Source: Gammaproteobacteria bacterium (GTDB lineage Bacteria; Pseudomonadota; Gammaproteobacteria; Arenicellales; Arenicellaceae). From it: a stretch of DNA of 57,758 nucleotides. Both the position numbers and the translations under genes were made by a program. Position 1 is the stretch's first letter, and each line of letters begins with the position of its first letter. The DNA lies in the NCBI GenBank assembly GCA_022447525.1, contig JAKVBA010000030.1, positions 12,875 through 70,632 on the forward strand. Reading direction: 5' to 3'. The notes under the pieces were generated by a model. It had not been told where the DNA came from. It ran no database searches and saw nothing but the letters and a program-made list of their open reading frames with translations. This document shows, piece after piece, positions 43,173 to 51,796 of the stretch.

Positions 43173-43718
43173 ATGTTACAAAAGGTCTGTGCATTTATTT
43201 TGTTTCGCTTGTGTGGTTGGCGGATTGAGGGAACTCCTCCAGCCGAAAACAAATATCTGTTTGTTGCTTTGCCGCATACCAGTAATTGGGATTTTGTATA
43301 TGGTTGGCTAGCGATCAATGCACTTAACCTGAATGTAAAAATATTTGCTAAAGACGTTTTTTTTGTTTGGCCTCTAAATTATATTTGTTCCTGGTTGGGG
43401 GTTATGCCAGTCAACCGACGACGCAGTACTAATTTTGTTGATTCTGTTGCCGCCATGTTTTCTGAGAGTGAATCATTGGCTGCGCTCATAACGCCGGAGG
43501 GAACGAGGAGTTATCGCCCGGTGCTTAAGAGTGGTTATTATCACCTTGCTAAAAAAGCTAATGTTCCGATCGTAGTGGCAGGTCCCAATTTTGAGACCAA
43601 GGCATTTACGATTCTAGAAGCTAGAGAACCTTACCCTACATTTGAAGAAGATGAGGCTGAAGTGATCGAGTTCTGTCGTGAGCAAATTGGAAAAAAACCA
43701 AATTGGAGTTTCCAGTAG
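43173..43718 (+). CDS. 1-acyl-sn-glycerol-3-phosphate acyltransferase family protein
   Basis: A 181-residue PlsC-superfamily protein. The catalytic HxxxxD motif is HTSNWD (about residues 35-40) and the phosphate-binding motif is TPEGTR (about 108-113). An amphipathic N terminus and a hydrophobic WPLNYICSWLGVM segment suggest membrane association. It is shorter than housekeeping PlsC (about 240), so it belongs to the small acyltransferase group whose acceptor is unknown. It stands alone with its own promoter. Confidence 0.88.
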   Translation: MLQKVCAFILFRLCGWRIEGTPPAENKYLFVALPHTSNWDFVYGWLAINALNLNVKIFAKDVFFVWPLNYICSWLGVMPVNRRRSTNFVDSVAAMFSESESLAALITPEGTRSYRPVLKSGYYHLAKKANVPIVVAGPNFETKAFTILEAREPYPTFEEDEAEVIEFCREQIGKKPNWSFQ

Positions 43719-43748
43719 CATAGTTGCTCAGCGCTTGCATCTACTACT

Positions 43749-43782
43749 GTGGGGATTCTTAACTTTATTGTTAGAATTCCAC
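43749..43782. other. Inverted repeat downstream of the acyltransferase gene
   Basis: Arms GTGGGGATTCTTAAC and GTTAGAATTCCAC pair with small bulges. It lies 31 bp after the acyltransferase stop, and no T-run follows, so termination is uncertain. Confidence 0.4.
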
Positions 43783-43983
43783 GGGCGAATAAAAGTCTTG
43801 CGTAAACTATGGTTTGGGTAATTTATTATCGGCAAATTCGGCCGAACTAAATCAACTCTTTGGGTATAGGGTTGGTCATCTTAAACGAGCGATTGAGCCT
43901 AAGTGTTCTATTTTCATGAGAACACTGTTCTACCTTATTTAAGCTTGTTGGCCAACCAAGCAAGATTCATATGTTACTTTGGT

Positions 43984-44883
43984 ATGCACGATAAGCGAAA
44001 ATTAGTGGTGGCAATATCATCGCGCGCCCTGTTTGACTTGCAAGAAAGCCATCGAATGTTCGAGGAGCAAGGGATTGAGGCGTATTGCCAATTTCAGGTT
44101 GAGCATGAGAATGAGCCTCTCGACAAAGGCGCGGCCTTCCCTCTAGTTAAAAAGTTATTACAGTTGAATAAGTTAGGTGAGCCTCGAGAGCGTGTTGAGG
44201 TGATTTTACTATCGCGTAATAGCGCCGATACTGGTTTACGTATTTTTAATTCCATTCAAGCTCATAACCTACCAATTACTCGAGCCGCGTTTACCAATGG
44301 AGGCAGTCCTTTCCGATATGTTAAGCCGTTTGGGGCCGATGTCTTTCTCTCCAGCAATCCTGGTGATGTCGCTAATACCTTGGATACAGGGTTTGCCGCA
44401 GCGACTATGCTTCCATCTGCGGCAGCTAAAGACACAGAAAACCAAGACAAGCTCTGTATCGCCTTTGATGGAGATGCGGTGGTTTTCTCTGATGAAGCAG
44501 AGCAGGTGTATCAGCAAAATGGTCTTGATGCCTTTGCTGATCACGAGGTTAAAGAAGCCAAAAGGCCGCTGCCAGGTGGTCCTTTCAGAAATATGCTAGC
44601 TGCACTACATAGCATACAGGCAGAATTTCCAGTAGACGAATCACCGATACGAACCGCGATAGTCACTGCACGCTCAGCACCAGCCCATGAGCGTGTAATT
44701 AGAACACTTAGAGCCTGGGATATTCGTATTGACGAAGCTGTTTTTTTAGGTGGTCTACCAAAGGGTGAGTTTTTGAAGACTTTCGGTGCTGATATATTCT
44801 TTGATGATCAGCAAGGGCATTGCGAGTCAGCTCGCGAACATGTACCAACAGGCCATGTGCCCCATGGGGTATCAAATCAATAG
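43984..44883 (+). CDS. Cytosolic 5'-nucleotidase I-like protein
   Basis: About 299 residues from the ATG at 43984; the frame extends to a GTG at 43903 but the extra 27 residues precede the usual family N terminus (KLVVAISSRALFDL). Characteristic segments are EVILLSRNSADTGLRIFNSI, FTNGGSPFRYVKPFGADVFLS, CIAFDGDAVVFSDEAE and FGADIFFDDQQGHCESA. These place it in the cN-I family (PF06189), which dephosphorylates AMP or other nucleoside monophosphates. It is soluble and cytoplasmic. No operon partner is evident. Confidence 0.9.
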   Translation: MHDKRKLVVAISSRALFDLQESHRMFEEQGIEAYCQFQVEHENEPLDKGAAFPLVKKLLQLNKLGEPRERVEVILLSRNSADTGLRIFNSIQAHNLPITRAAFTNGGSPFRYVKPFGADVFLSSNPGDVANTLDTGFAAATMLPSAAAKDTENQDKLCIAFDGDAVVFSDEAEQVYQQNGLDAFADHEVKEAKRPLPGGPFRNMLAALHSIQAEFPVDESPIRTAIVTARSAPAHERVIRTLRAWDIRIDEAVFLGGLPKGEFLKTFGADIFFDDQQGHCESAREHVPTGHVPHGVSNQ

Positions 44884-45020
44884 TTACGAAAATTTGGCTT
44901 TTGACACTTGCGCTATTCATTTATGTAAGACTGGCTAGTCAGGTGTTTTATCAAATGGTCAGATTAGCCAAAGATGAAGGGCTTAACTAACAAAAAGAAC
45001 ATTTGTTTATTAAACAGACT

Positions 45021-46397
45021 ATGAAAGTGAACTTTAGGTTGATGTTGTCACATACAATGATTATTAAGTCGATGGTATTGCTCGTGATAAGCTCGCTAGC
45101 GAATATTGCAATAGCGACTTCACTCCCGCTTGCGATCGATGAAGTGCCAGTGCCTTCGCTTGCCCCTATGCTAGAGAAAGTACAAGCCTCTCTTGTTACA
45201 GTCTCCTCGGAAGCTACTGTGCAGGTAAGAAGAGATCCTTTTGATGACCCGTTTTTTAGGCGCTTTTTCGATCAAAGGCGTTCGTCGGTACGAAAACGTG
45301 AGATGCAATCCGTGGGAGTAATCATCGACGCTGAGCAAGGTTATGTTTTGACCAATGAGCATGCTATACGCGGTGCTAGCTCGATTGACGTAAAACTAGA
45401 GTCAGGGCGAGTGTTCGAGGGTGTTTTGGTTGGAATTGATCCGAACTATGATCTGGCACTAATAAAAATTGACCCTGCAGATCTTACTGCAATCGAGATT
45501 GGCGACTCGAGTAGTTTAAGGATAGGCGATTTTGTCGTCTCTATTGGAGATCCATTTGGAGAGCAAAATACAATCGTCAGCGGGATTGTTAGTTCACCGG
45601 CGAGGCCTAATAGCTTAAAGCAGTACCAGCATTTTATACACAGCGACGCGGCGGTAGGCTCTGGGGTGCTGGTTAACCTAAAAGGGCAGTTAATCGGACT
45701 AAATATAGCGCAGTCAAGCTCGACTGCGGCAAATGCCAAAATAGGTTTTTCTACCCCAGTCAATATGGCAATGAGAGTCAGCAGTCAATTGGCAAAATTC
45801 GGTACGCCGCAGCGAGGTTTTGTCTCTGTCCGAGTGCAGGATTTAACCCAACAACTGGCGTTGGCATTCGATTTAGATCAGGTAGGTGGTGTGGTTGTAA
45901 CCAAAGTGTCTGCAGGTTCGAAAGCGGCTGAATCTGGTATTGAGGTTGGCGACGTTGTGTTAACCGCTGGCGGCCAACCCATTCGCAATCGAAAAGAGCT
46001 GACGACCATAGTTAATCAACAGTTTGCAGGGGATATATTGTCCTTAACAGTATTAAGGCAGGGTCAAGAGATAGCCATCGAGACGGTTTTAGAGTCCTCC
46101 TCTATAGTATCAAAGGTTGGTACCCTTATTCATAGACAGCTTGAAGGGGCAACCCTTAATGAGTTAGGAGACGGACAACAGGATTTAGGCCTACGCAATG
46201 GGGGAGTAATCGTAAGTAAAGTGATCAAGGGCAGCGTTGCCTGGGATCATGGCGTTCGAGAAAATGATGTAATAACTTCTGTAAATCGTACGCCGGTAAA
46301 GGATCTGGCAAGTTTTAGAGAGGCGATCAAAGATCAAGATGTGTTGATGTTAAACATTGTTCGCGGCAGTGGTGCAATGTATGTGTTACTGCAGTAG
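45021..46397 (+). CDS. HtrA/DegQ-like periplasmic protein with deleted catalytic-serine loop (probable pseudoprotease)
   Basis: About 458 residues: signal peptide, trypsin-like domain (about 40-260) and two PDZ domains (about 265-360 and 390-458). His114 (TNEHAI) and Asp144 (YDLALI) of the triad are present. The serine loop, normally DAxINRGNSGGAL, reads DAAVGSGVLVN: four residues are lost and GNSGG is reduced to GSG (Ser214). This should disrupt the oxyanion hole, so proteolysis is doubtful, while chaperone or scaffold use of the PDZ domains remains possible. The frame is otherwise intact, arguing against random decay. The start is uncertain (TTG at 45003, ATG at 45021 or 45057). A terminator follows. 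Confidence 0.87.
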   Translation: MKVNFRLMLSHTMIIKSMVLLVISSLANIAIATSLPLAIDEVPVPSLAPMLEKVQASLVTVSSEATVQVRRDPFDDPFFRRFFDQRRSSVRKREMQSVGVIIDAEQGYVLTNEHAIRGASSIDVKLESGRVFEGVLVGIDPNYDLALIKIDPADLTAIEIGDSSSLRIGDFVVSIGDPFGEQNTIVSGIVSSPARPNSLKQYQHFIHSDAAVGSGVLVNLKGQLIGLNIAQSSSTAANAKIGFSTPVNMAMRVSSQLAKFGTPQRGFVSVRVQDLTQQLALAFDLDQVGGVVVTKVSAGSKAAESGIEVGDVVLTAGGQPIRNRKELTTIVNQQFAGDILSLTVLRQGQEIAIETVLESSSIVSKVGTLIHRQLEGATLNELGDGQQDLGLRNGGVIVSKVIKGSVAWDHGVRENDVITSVNRTPVKDLASFREAIKDQDVLMLNIVRGSGAMYVLLQ

Positions 46398-46489
46398 GTC
46401 TGGTTTTTTCGTTGATTAACGTCTGGGCTCAGCGCTTGAAATATTGAGTCGTAAATAGGGTATCGAGTAAATGATCTGCAATAAACCAC

Positions 46490-46516
46490 CCGAAACAACG
46501 GATTTTCGGTTTTTTT
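46490..46516 (+). terminator. Rho-independent terminator after the HtrA-like gene
   Basis: A stem CCGAAA (46490-46495) with TTTCGG (46504-46509), followed by seven T (46510-46516). It lies 93 bp after the stop codon. Confidence 0.75.
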
Positions 46517-46631
46517 GACGCGCCTGCGCGTGTAAAATTCGCTCCAGTCTATGAACTGAGGCTAAGCATACTGAAAGGGCACCAGATAATCGCTTGAAAG
46601 TCGCCAGCCTCAACCAGAATTTCACGTCACA

Positions 46632-48314
46632 ATGTCGGACCACAAATTAAATAAACACAGCTCAACCATTACCCAACCTAAATCGCAGGGCGCTGGCCAA
46701 GCAATGCTATTTGGCACCGGTCTGAGTCGAGACGATATGAACAAAGCGCAAATCGGCATTGCCAGTGTATGGTGGGAAGGTAATACCTGTAATATGCATC
46801 TCAATGATTTGGCTGCGCACGTCAAGCAAGGAGTATCAGACGCCGGTTTAGTTGGTATGCGTTTCAATACAATCGGTGTCAGCGACGGTACTACCAATGG
46901 CACTTCCGGTATGTCTTACTCCTTGCAGTCACGGGACATCATTTCTGATTCAATTGAGACAGTGGTATCCGCTCAGTTTTACGATGGTGTTATTGGAATA
47001 CCTGGCTGCGATAAAAATATGCCTGGCTGCATTATTGCCATGGCACGAGTAAATCGTCCGTCAATCATGGTTTATGGAGGTACCATTAAGCCAGGCAATC
47101 ATAATGGTCGAAAGCTAGATATTATCTCTGCGTTTCAGGCATACGGTGAGTATCTGGTTGAAACCATTACCGACGAAGAAAGACAACAGATTGTAGAGAA
47201 ATCTTGCCCCGGCGCCGGCGCCTGTGGCGGTATGTACACAGCGAATACTATGGCGAGTGCGATTGAGGCCTTGGGAATGAGCTTGCCGTACAGCGCATCA
47301 GCTCCTGCTGTTGATCCTGAAAAAATAGACGAGTGTATTCGTACCGGCGAAGCTATCAAGAACTTACTCGAGATTGATTTGAAGCCGCGCGACATAATGA
47401 CCCGAGAAGCGTTTGAAAATGCAATAGTTGTTATTATCGCTTTGGGTGGTTCCACTAACGCTGTTTTGCACATGATTGCAATGGCTCGTGCAGTGGATAT
47501 AGATTTGACAGTAGACGATTTTCAGCGTGTCAGCGATAGAGTGCCATTTATCGCAGATTTAAAACCAAGCGGCCAATATGTAATGCAAGATTTACATGAA
47601 ATCGGAGGTACGCCTGCGGTAATGAAGTTCTTGCTCGAACAAGGTTTGTTAAATGGTGACTGCATAACTTGTACAGGTAAAACATTAGCTGAAAATCTCG
47701 CTGATCTGCCTGCATTGAAGGAAGGGCAAGATATCATAAAGCCTCTGTCAACGCCGATTAAACGAACTGGGCACATTCAGATTTTGAAAGGTAACTTGGC
47801 GCCAGAGGGTTCGGTGGCTAAGGTCACCGGCAAAGAGGGCGAAAAATTTATTGGGCCGGCTAACGTTTTCGATGGTGAGCAAGCGATGATCGAGGCTTTG
47901 GAGCAGGGTGTTATAAATAAGGGGGACGTGATTATCATTCGGTATGAAGGCCCCAAAGGTGGTCCAGGCATGCCGGAAATGCTGAAGCCGACCTCCGCAA
48001 TTATGGGTGCAGGCTTAGGTGAGGATGTGGCAATGATCACGGATGGTCGGTTTTCTGGCGGTTCGCATGGTTTTATTGTCGGTCATGTAGTTCCAGAAGC
48101 GCAAGAGGGAGGCAACATTGCCCTGGTGCAAAATGGTGATATTGTCACTTTAGATGCGGTTAATAATCGTATCGAAATCGATGTCAGCGATGAGGAATTA
48201 GCTGCTCGTAAAGAAAACTGGCAAGCCCCACCGTTGAAATTTACACGTGGTACCCTTGGAAAATACGTTCGGTGTGTTAAGAACGCATCCATGGGTTGCG
48301 TTACTGATGAATAG
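46632..48314 (+). CDS. ilvD: Dihydroxy-acid dehydratase
   Basis: A 560-residue IlvD/Edd-family enzyme. The Fe-S cluster cysteines are in GCDKNMPGC and [16 protein letters not shown]; the Mg2+-binding and C-terminal [14 protein letters not shown] regions (here [14 protein letters not shown]) are intact. It converts 2,3-dihydroxy-isovalerate and its homologue to 2-keto acids in valine/isoleucine synthesis. Its length of 560 fits the shorter branch rather than the E. coli type (616). Monocistronic or with the following gene 14 bp downstream. Confidence 0.97.
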   Translation: MSDHKLNKHSSTITQPKSQGAGQAMLFGTGLSRDDMNKAQIGIASVWWEGNTCNMHLNDLAAHVKQGVSDAGLVGMRFNTIGVSDGTTNGTSGMSYSLQSRDIISDSIETVVSAQFYDGVIGIPGCDKNMPGCIIAMARVNRPSIMVYGGTIKPGNHNGRKLDIISAFQAYGEYLVETITDEERQQIVEKSCPGAGACGGMYTANTMASAIEALGMSLPYSASAPAVDPEKIDECIRTGEAIKNLLEIDLKPRDIMTREAFENAIVVIIALGGSTNAVLHMIAMARAVDIDLTVDDFQRVSDRVPFIADLKPSGQYVMQDLHEIGGTPAVMKFLLEQGLLNGDCITCTGKTLAENLADLPALKEGQDIIKPLSTPIKRTGHIQILKGNLAPEGSVAKVTGKEGEKFIGPANVFDGEQAMIEALEQGVINKGDVIIIRYEGPKGGPGMPEMLKPTSAIMGAGLGEDVAMITDGRFSGGSHGFIVGHVVPEAQEGGNIALVQNGDIVTLDAVNNRIEIDVSDEELAARKENWQAPPLKFTRGTLGKYVRCVKNASMGCVTDE

Positions 48315-48328
48315 ATAGCGAAACTACC

Positions 48329-49063
48329 GTGGGGATTTCTCGTTATGTCATTATTGTGGGTATTGTCACCGTAACCGCCCTCGCGTTGTTGAAACGGCAA
48401 ACAGACGAAAGTGAGGTTATTAGTTTTCAAAACCTCGAGCAAGATGCTGAAAAAATAGTACAGGTCAAAACAAACGATACCGAATTCGATAAGACAGTTG
48501 AGGAGGTAACTGAATCCCTTCCTGATTCACTGGAGTCAACTCCAGCACTGTCACATGAACGTACTCTCCAATATTCTCAAGATCAACTTAGTGAGGAGCA
48601 GATAGCCGAAAAGATAACGCAAGCTAAGATCGACCTCGCCAGAGTTGAGGGCGTAAACGTCAGAAAAAACGCTCAGTTTGAACGACTTATTGCAAAAGAG
48701 AGCAGTGTTGAGTTGCCTTTGTTGGAGGCGGAGTTGGCTTATCGCATTGAAGGTTGGAGGAGTGCATGGGAAGCGGGCAATATTGAGGCTTATCTTTCCT
48801 TCTACGGTGAGGGCTTTTCGCCGAGCGATGGTAAATCCTTGGAACAATGGAAGAATAGTCGAGCCAAGCTAGTCTCTCCAAAGCGTGCGATTCAATTAGA
48901 ATTGAGAGATTTTTCCGTAAGCTATGATGAGTCGAGCAATCGTAGTTTGGTTAGGTTTACACAGTATTACAAGTCCGGTAATTTTGAAGAAACCGTGGGC
49001 AAACGCCTAATACTGGCAAGCCAAAACGATCTATGGAAGATTATTTCTGAGACCACTGAGTAA
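48329..49063 (+). CDS. Membrane-anchored protein with C-terminal NTF2-like domain
   Basis: A 244-residue protein starting with GTG, 14 bp after ilvD. The N terminus is a membrane anchor (ISRYVIIVGIVTVTALALL). A charged linker (about 25-125) precedes an NTF2-like domain (about 130-244: WRSAWEAGNIEAYLSFYGEGF, then LRDFSVSYDESSNRSLVRF). This domain is paralogous to the C-terminal domains of the two proteins at 26640-29286. No enzyme domain is attached. Its stop codon is in the same frame as the following rarA, with no other stop between. Confidence 0.7.
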   Translation: MGISRYVIIVGIVTVTALALLKRQTDESEVISFQNLEQDAEKIVQVKTNDTEFDKTVEEVTESLPDSLESTPALSHERTLQYSQDQLSEEQIAEKITQAKIDLARVEGVNVRKNAQFERLIAKESSVELPLLEAELAYRIEGWRSAWEAGNIEAYLSFYGEGFSPSDGKSLEQWKNSRAKLVSPKRAIQLELRDFSVSYDESSNRSLVRFTQYYKSGNFEETVGKRLILASQNDLWKIISETTE

Positions 49064-49147
49064 CCAGTCATCGATATTCTAACGCCATCATTAGGGGCTG
49101 ATAATAGACCATTAGCTGATCGTCTGCGGCCGAATTCACTCGACGAA

Positions 49148-50380
49148 GTGGTCGGACAAACACATCTTTTATCGGAAGGTCGACCGCTACGAATCGCAAT
49201 AGAGTCTGGCAAATTACATTCAATGGTGTTCTGGGGGCCTCCGGGTACCGGAAAAACTACCTTAGCCAAACTCGTTGCCAGTCAAAGTAAGGCTGAATTC
49301 GTGGCACTATCTGCTGTATTGAGTGGCGTCAAAGACATAAGAGAGGCGGTTAAAACTGCAAAGCAGCGTTTACAGATGGGGCTTGGCGCAACTGTGCTTT
49401 TTGTTGATGAGGTCCACCGATTTAACAAGTCTCAACAAGATGCGTTCTTACCCCATATAGAAGACGGAACCATCATTTTTGTTGGTGCTACGACTGAAAA
49501 TCCATCATTCGAGTTAAACAATGCGTTGTTGTCTCGTATTCGGGTTTACGTATTGAAATCTTTGCGTCGCGAGGATCTATTTTCTTTGCTTAGGCGAGCA
49601 CTGGAGCTGGCTGATCGGGGCCTGGGACATCGAGATCTCAGTATGACTGATCAAGCTCTGCATCACTTAGCTGAGATGGTTGATGGTGATGCCAGACGAG
49701 CGTTAACTGTATTAGAAATCGCCGCAGATCTAGCAGAAACGAACGAGATTACAGAGGAACTAATCGAGCAAGTTTTTGCCGGCGGCGGCGTACGAAGATT
49801 CGATAATAAAGGCGAGGGCTTTTACGACCAGATATCAGCATTGCATAAATCGGTGAGGGGTTCTGACCCTGACGCAGGCTTGTACTGGCTATGCCGAATG
49901 CTCGATGGAGGCTGTGATCCTAAAGTGATCGCCAGACGAGTGGTGCGAATGGCTTCTGAGGACATCGGCAATGCAGACCCAAGGGCTTTACGAATTGCGC
50001 TGGATGCATGGGAGGCTCAAGAGAGAGTTGGAAGTCCGGAGGGCGAACTCAGTTTGGCACAGGCCGTGGTTTACCTTTGTGTTGCGGCCAAAAGTAACGC
50101 GGTTTATAACGCCTATAAAAAAGTCATGGCCACCATCCGAGACACCGGTTCGCTGGAAGTTCCGATGCACTTACGCAATGCTCCCACCAAGCTCATGAAA
50201 GAGTTGGAATATGGAAAAGATTATCGCTATGCACATAACGAGCCAGAAGGGTACGCGGCAGGCGAGGTATATTTACCTGATGAGCTAGAGGGGCTTAGGT
50301 TTTATCAGCCTGTAGAGCGGGGTATGGAAATCAAAATTGCGGAAAAGTTGCGTCGTTTAAGAGAGTTAGACAGTAAATAG
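49148..50380 (+). CDS. rarA: Replication-associated recombination protein A (AAA ATPase)
   Basis: The AAA+ domain is intact: Walker A GPPGTGKTT, Walker B LFVDEVHRFNKSQQDAFLPH, sensor GATTENPSFELN and a C-terminal tetramerisation region. The GTG at 49148 gives 410 residues but omits a conserved N-terminal segment that the DNA clearly encodes in frame upstream (PLADRLRPNSLDE, about 49109-49147). No ATG, GTG or TTG exists between the TAA at 49061-49063 and 49148, so the true start is either a rare codon (ATC 49070 or ATT 49076) or another mechanism. RarA acts at stalled forks with RecA and SSB. Confidence 0.93.
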   Translation: MVGQTHLLSEGRPLRIAIESGKLHSMVFWGPPGTGKTTLAKLVASQSKAEFVALSAVLSGVKDIREAVKTAKQRLQMGLGATVLFVDEVHRFNKSQQDAFLPHIEDGTIIFVGATTENPSFELNNALLSRIRVYVLKSLRREDLFSLLRRALELADRGLGHRDLSMTDQALHHLAEMVDGDARRALTVLEIAADLAETNEITEELIEQVFAGGGVRRFDNKGEGFYDQISALHKSVRGSDPDAGLYWLCRMLDGGCDPKVIARRVVRMASEDIGNADPRALRIALDAWEAQERVGSPEGELSLAQAVVYLCVAAKSNAVYNAYKKVMATIRDTGSLEVPMHLRNAPTKLMKELEYGKDYRYAHNEPEGYAAGEVYLPDELEGLRFYQPVERGMEIKIAEKLRRLRELDSK

Positions 50381-50734
50381 TTGGATAAAGCGCAGAAAGT
50401 AGATTTCAAAGTAAACAATGGTAAATCTTGCTGGAGCGAGCAATACACGGGATCTTTTCCGTCATAAAGTAGTTAGAGTGTCCATTACATGACAGGAGAC
50501 GACTATGCTCAATACAAAGCAACGCTTCGATTCAGCACCAAGTAGCCCCAGAGCAAATTTGCAACCTCATCGATGAGTGGCCGTACCATCCCCTCATAGT
50601 AAGAATGCGCTTCTTTATGCATGCGATTGCTGCGGTGTCGTGATGTCCCAAAACACATATAAACAGAGTTGTGATGGTCGGCCCGATCAGCGAATTATTA
50701 CCGATGCGCTTTTTATGATTGCGCAGTAGAGTTT
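50381..50734. other. Intergenic gap of 354 bp with an interrupted small ORF
   Basis: No recognised gene. It contains the small frame at 50505-50729, listed separately. No terminator follows rarA by eye. Confidence 0.5.
50505..50729 (+). pseudogene. Small ORF interrupted by an in-frame TGA (possible decayed gene)
   Basis: ATG at 50505 has a good ribosome binding site (AGGAG, 6 nt away) and encodes 23 residues to a TGA at 50574. The same frame then continues from GTG 50577 for 50 codons to TAG at 50727, with a cysteine cluster (ACDCCGVV) and a protein-like tail (GRPDQRIITDALFMIAQ). It may be a 74-codon gene broken by one stop, or two unrelated chance frames. I recognise no family. Confidence 0.3.
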
Positions 50735-51787
50735 TCAAATATTTTCGAAAATAACTAAGTGGTCAGCCTCTATGGCCACTTGAATCTGTTCTTCGATTGC
50801 AAAGTCCTCATGGCTGGGAAGCAGGCTCAACAGTGTTTCACCCGTTTGGGTCTCGAGCGTATAAAGTGTCTGTGCTCCTTTAAAAGCTTTGCGCTTTACT
50901 GTTGCTTTGATTGGTCCATTTGTGCGATGTATTACATCGTCTGGCCGTAATAGTATTTTAACTGATTCTTTTTTGTTGTTTTTGTTCGTGCTACCACCCC
51001 TGATAAGGCCAAAGGCGGTGGCGACGGTATTAGCGTCTTTTAGAGCCCCATCAATGAACACACCTTCGCCCACAAACTCAGCGACAAACCTGTTGTTTGG
51101 CGCGTGATAGAGCTCAAATGGCGAACTCCATTGCTGTAACTCTCCATTTGCTATTACTCCAACTTTATCACCCAGAGCGAAAGCATCGTGTTGATCATGC
51201 GTTACCATGATCGCCGTTATTCCAGCGTCTTTGAGGAGTTGCCTAACTTCGAAACCAAGTCTCTCTCTAAGTGAACTATCTAGATTAGAGAAGGGTTCGT
51301 CCATAAGTAATAAGTTAGGCTCCGGCGCCAGCGCCCGAGCGATCGCGATACGCTGACTTTGCCCTCCAGAGATTTCACTGGGATACGCATCTTTAAGCTC
51401 AGACATGCTAACGAGCTCAAACATTTTGTCCACTTGTTTACTCGCGCTGATTTTGTCCAACTTGTGCAAGCCAAATCCGACGTTTTGGGCGAGTGTTAGA
51501 TGAGGGAAGAGCGCATGGTCCTGAAAAACCATCCCAATATTTCTTTTCTCTGCTGGTACAGCTCTAGTTGAGCTCGATATTTTCTTACCAGCTAGATGTA
51601 TCGAACCTGAATCCACAGATTGGAAGCCGCTTATTGTCTTCAATATTGTTGTTTTTCCGCAGCCACTGGGTCCGAGTAGACAGCCAAGCTCCCCTTCAAG
51701 TAGTTCAAAGCTGACGTTTTTGAGTATTGAGTTTTTGGGCTCGTAGCTTGCGCTAACACCCTTGTAAGAGAGATATGATTGCTGCAT
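50735..51787 (-). CDS. Orphan ABC transporter ATP-binding protein, FbpC/PotA-like
   Basis: A 350-residue ATPase. Walker A GPSGCGKTT (about residues 38-46), FQDHALFPHLTLAQNVGFGL, signature ISGGQSQR, Walker B LLLMDEPFSNLD and THDQHDA are present. A C-terminal TOBE region (about 240-350) follows, including VKILLRPDDV. This layout is of the CUT1/iron(III) (FbpC) group. No permease or binding-protein gene is near, so the ATPase must serve a transporter encoded elsewhere. argF lies upstream on the same strand after 9 bp, so they may be co-transcribed. Substrate unknown. Confidence 0.88.
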   Translation of the reverse strand: MQQSYLSYKGVSASYEPKNSILKNVSFELLEGELGCLLGPSGCGKTTILKTISGFQSVDSGSIHLAGKKISSSTRAVPAEKRNIGMVFQDHALFPHLTLAQNVGFGLHKLDKISASKQVDKMFELVSMSELKDAYPSEISGGQSQRIAIARALAPEPNLLLMDEPFSNLDSSLRERLGFEVRQLLKDAGITAIMVTHDQHDAFALGDKVGVIANGELQQWSSPFELYHAPNNRFVAEFVGEGVFIDGALKDANTVATAFGLIRGGSTNKNNKKESVKILLRPDDVIHRTNGPIKATVKRKAFKGAQTLYTLETQTGETLLSLLPSHEDFAIEEQIQVAIEADHLVIFENI

Positions 51788-51796
51788 GCAAGCAGT

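Noticed and set aside
50574-50576. Selenocysteine decoding at the in-frame TGA.
   Set aside because: No bacterial SECIS-like hairpin is seen just after the TGA, and the interrupted ORF has no known selenoprotein homologue.
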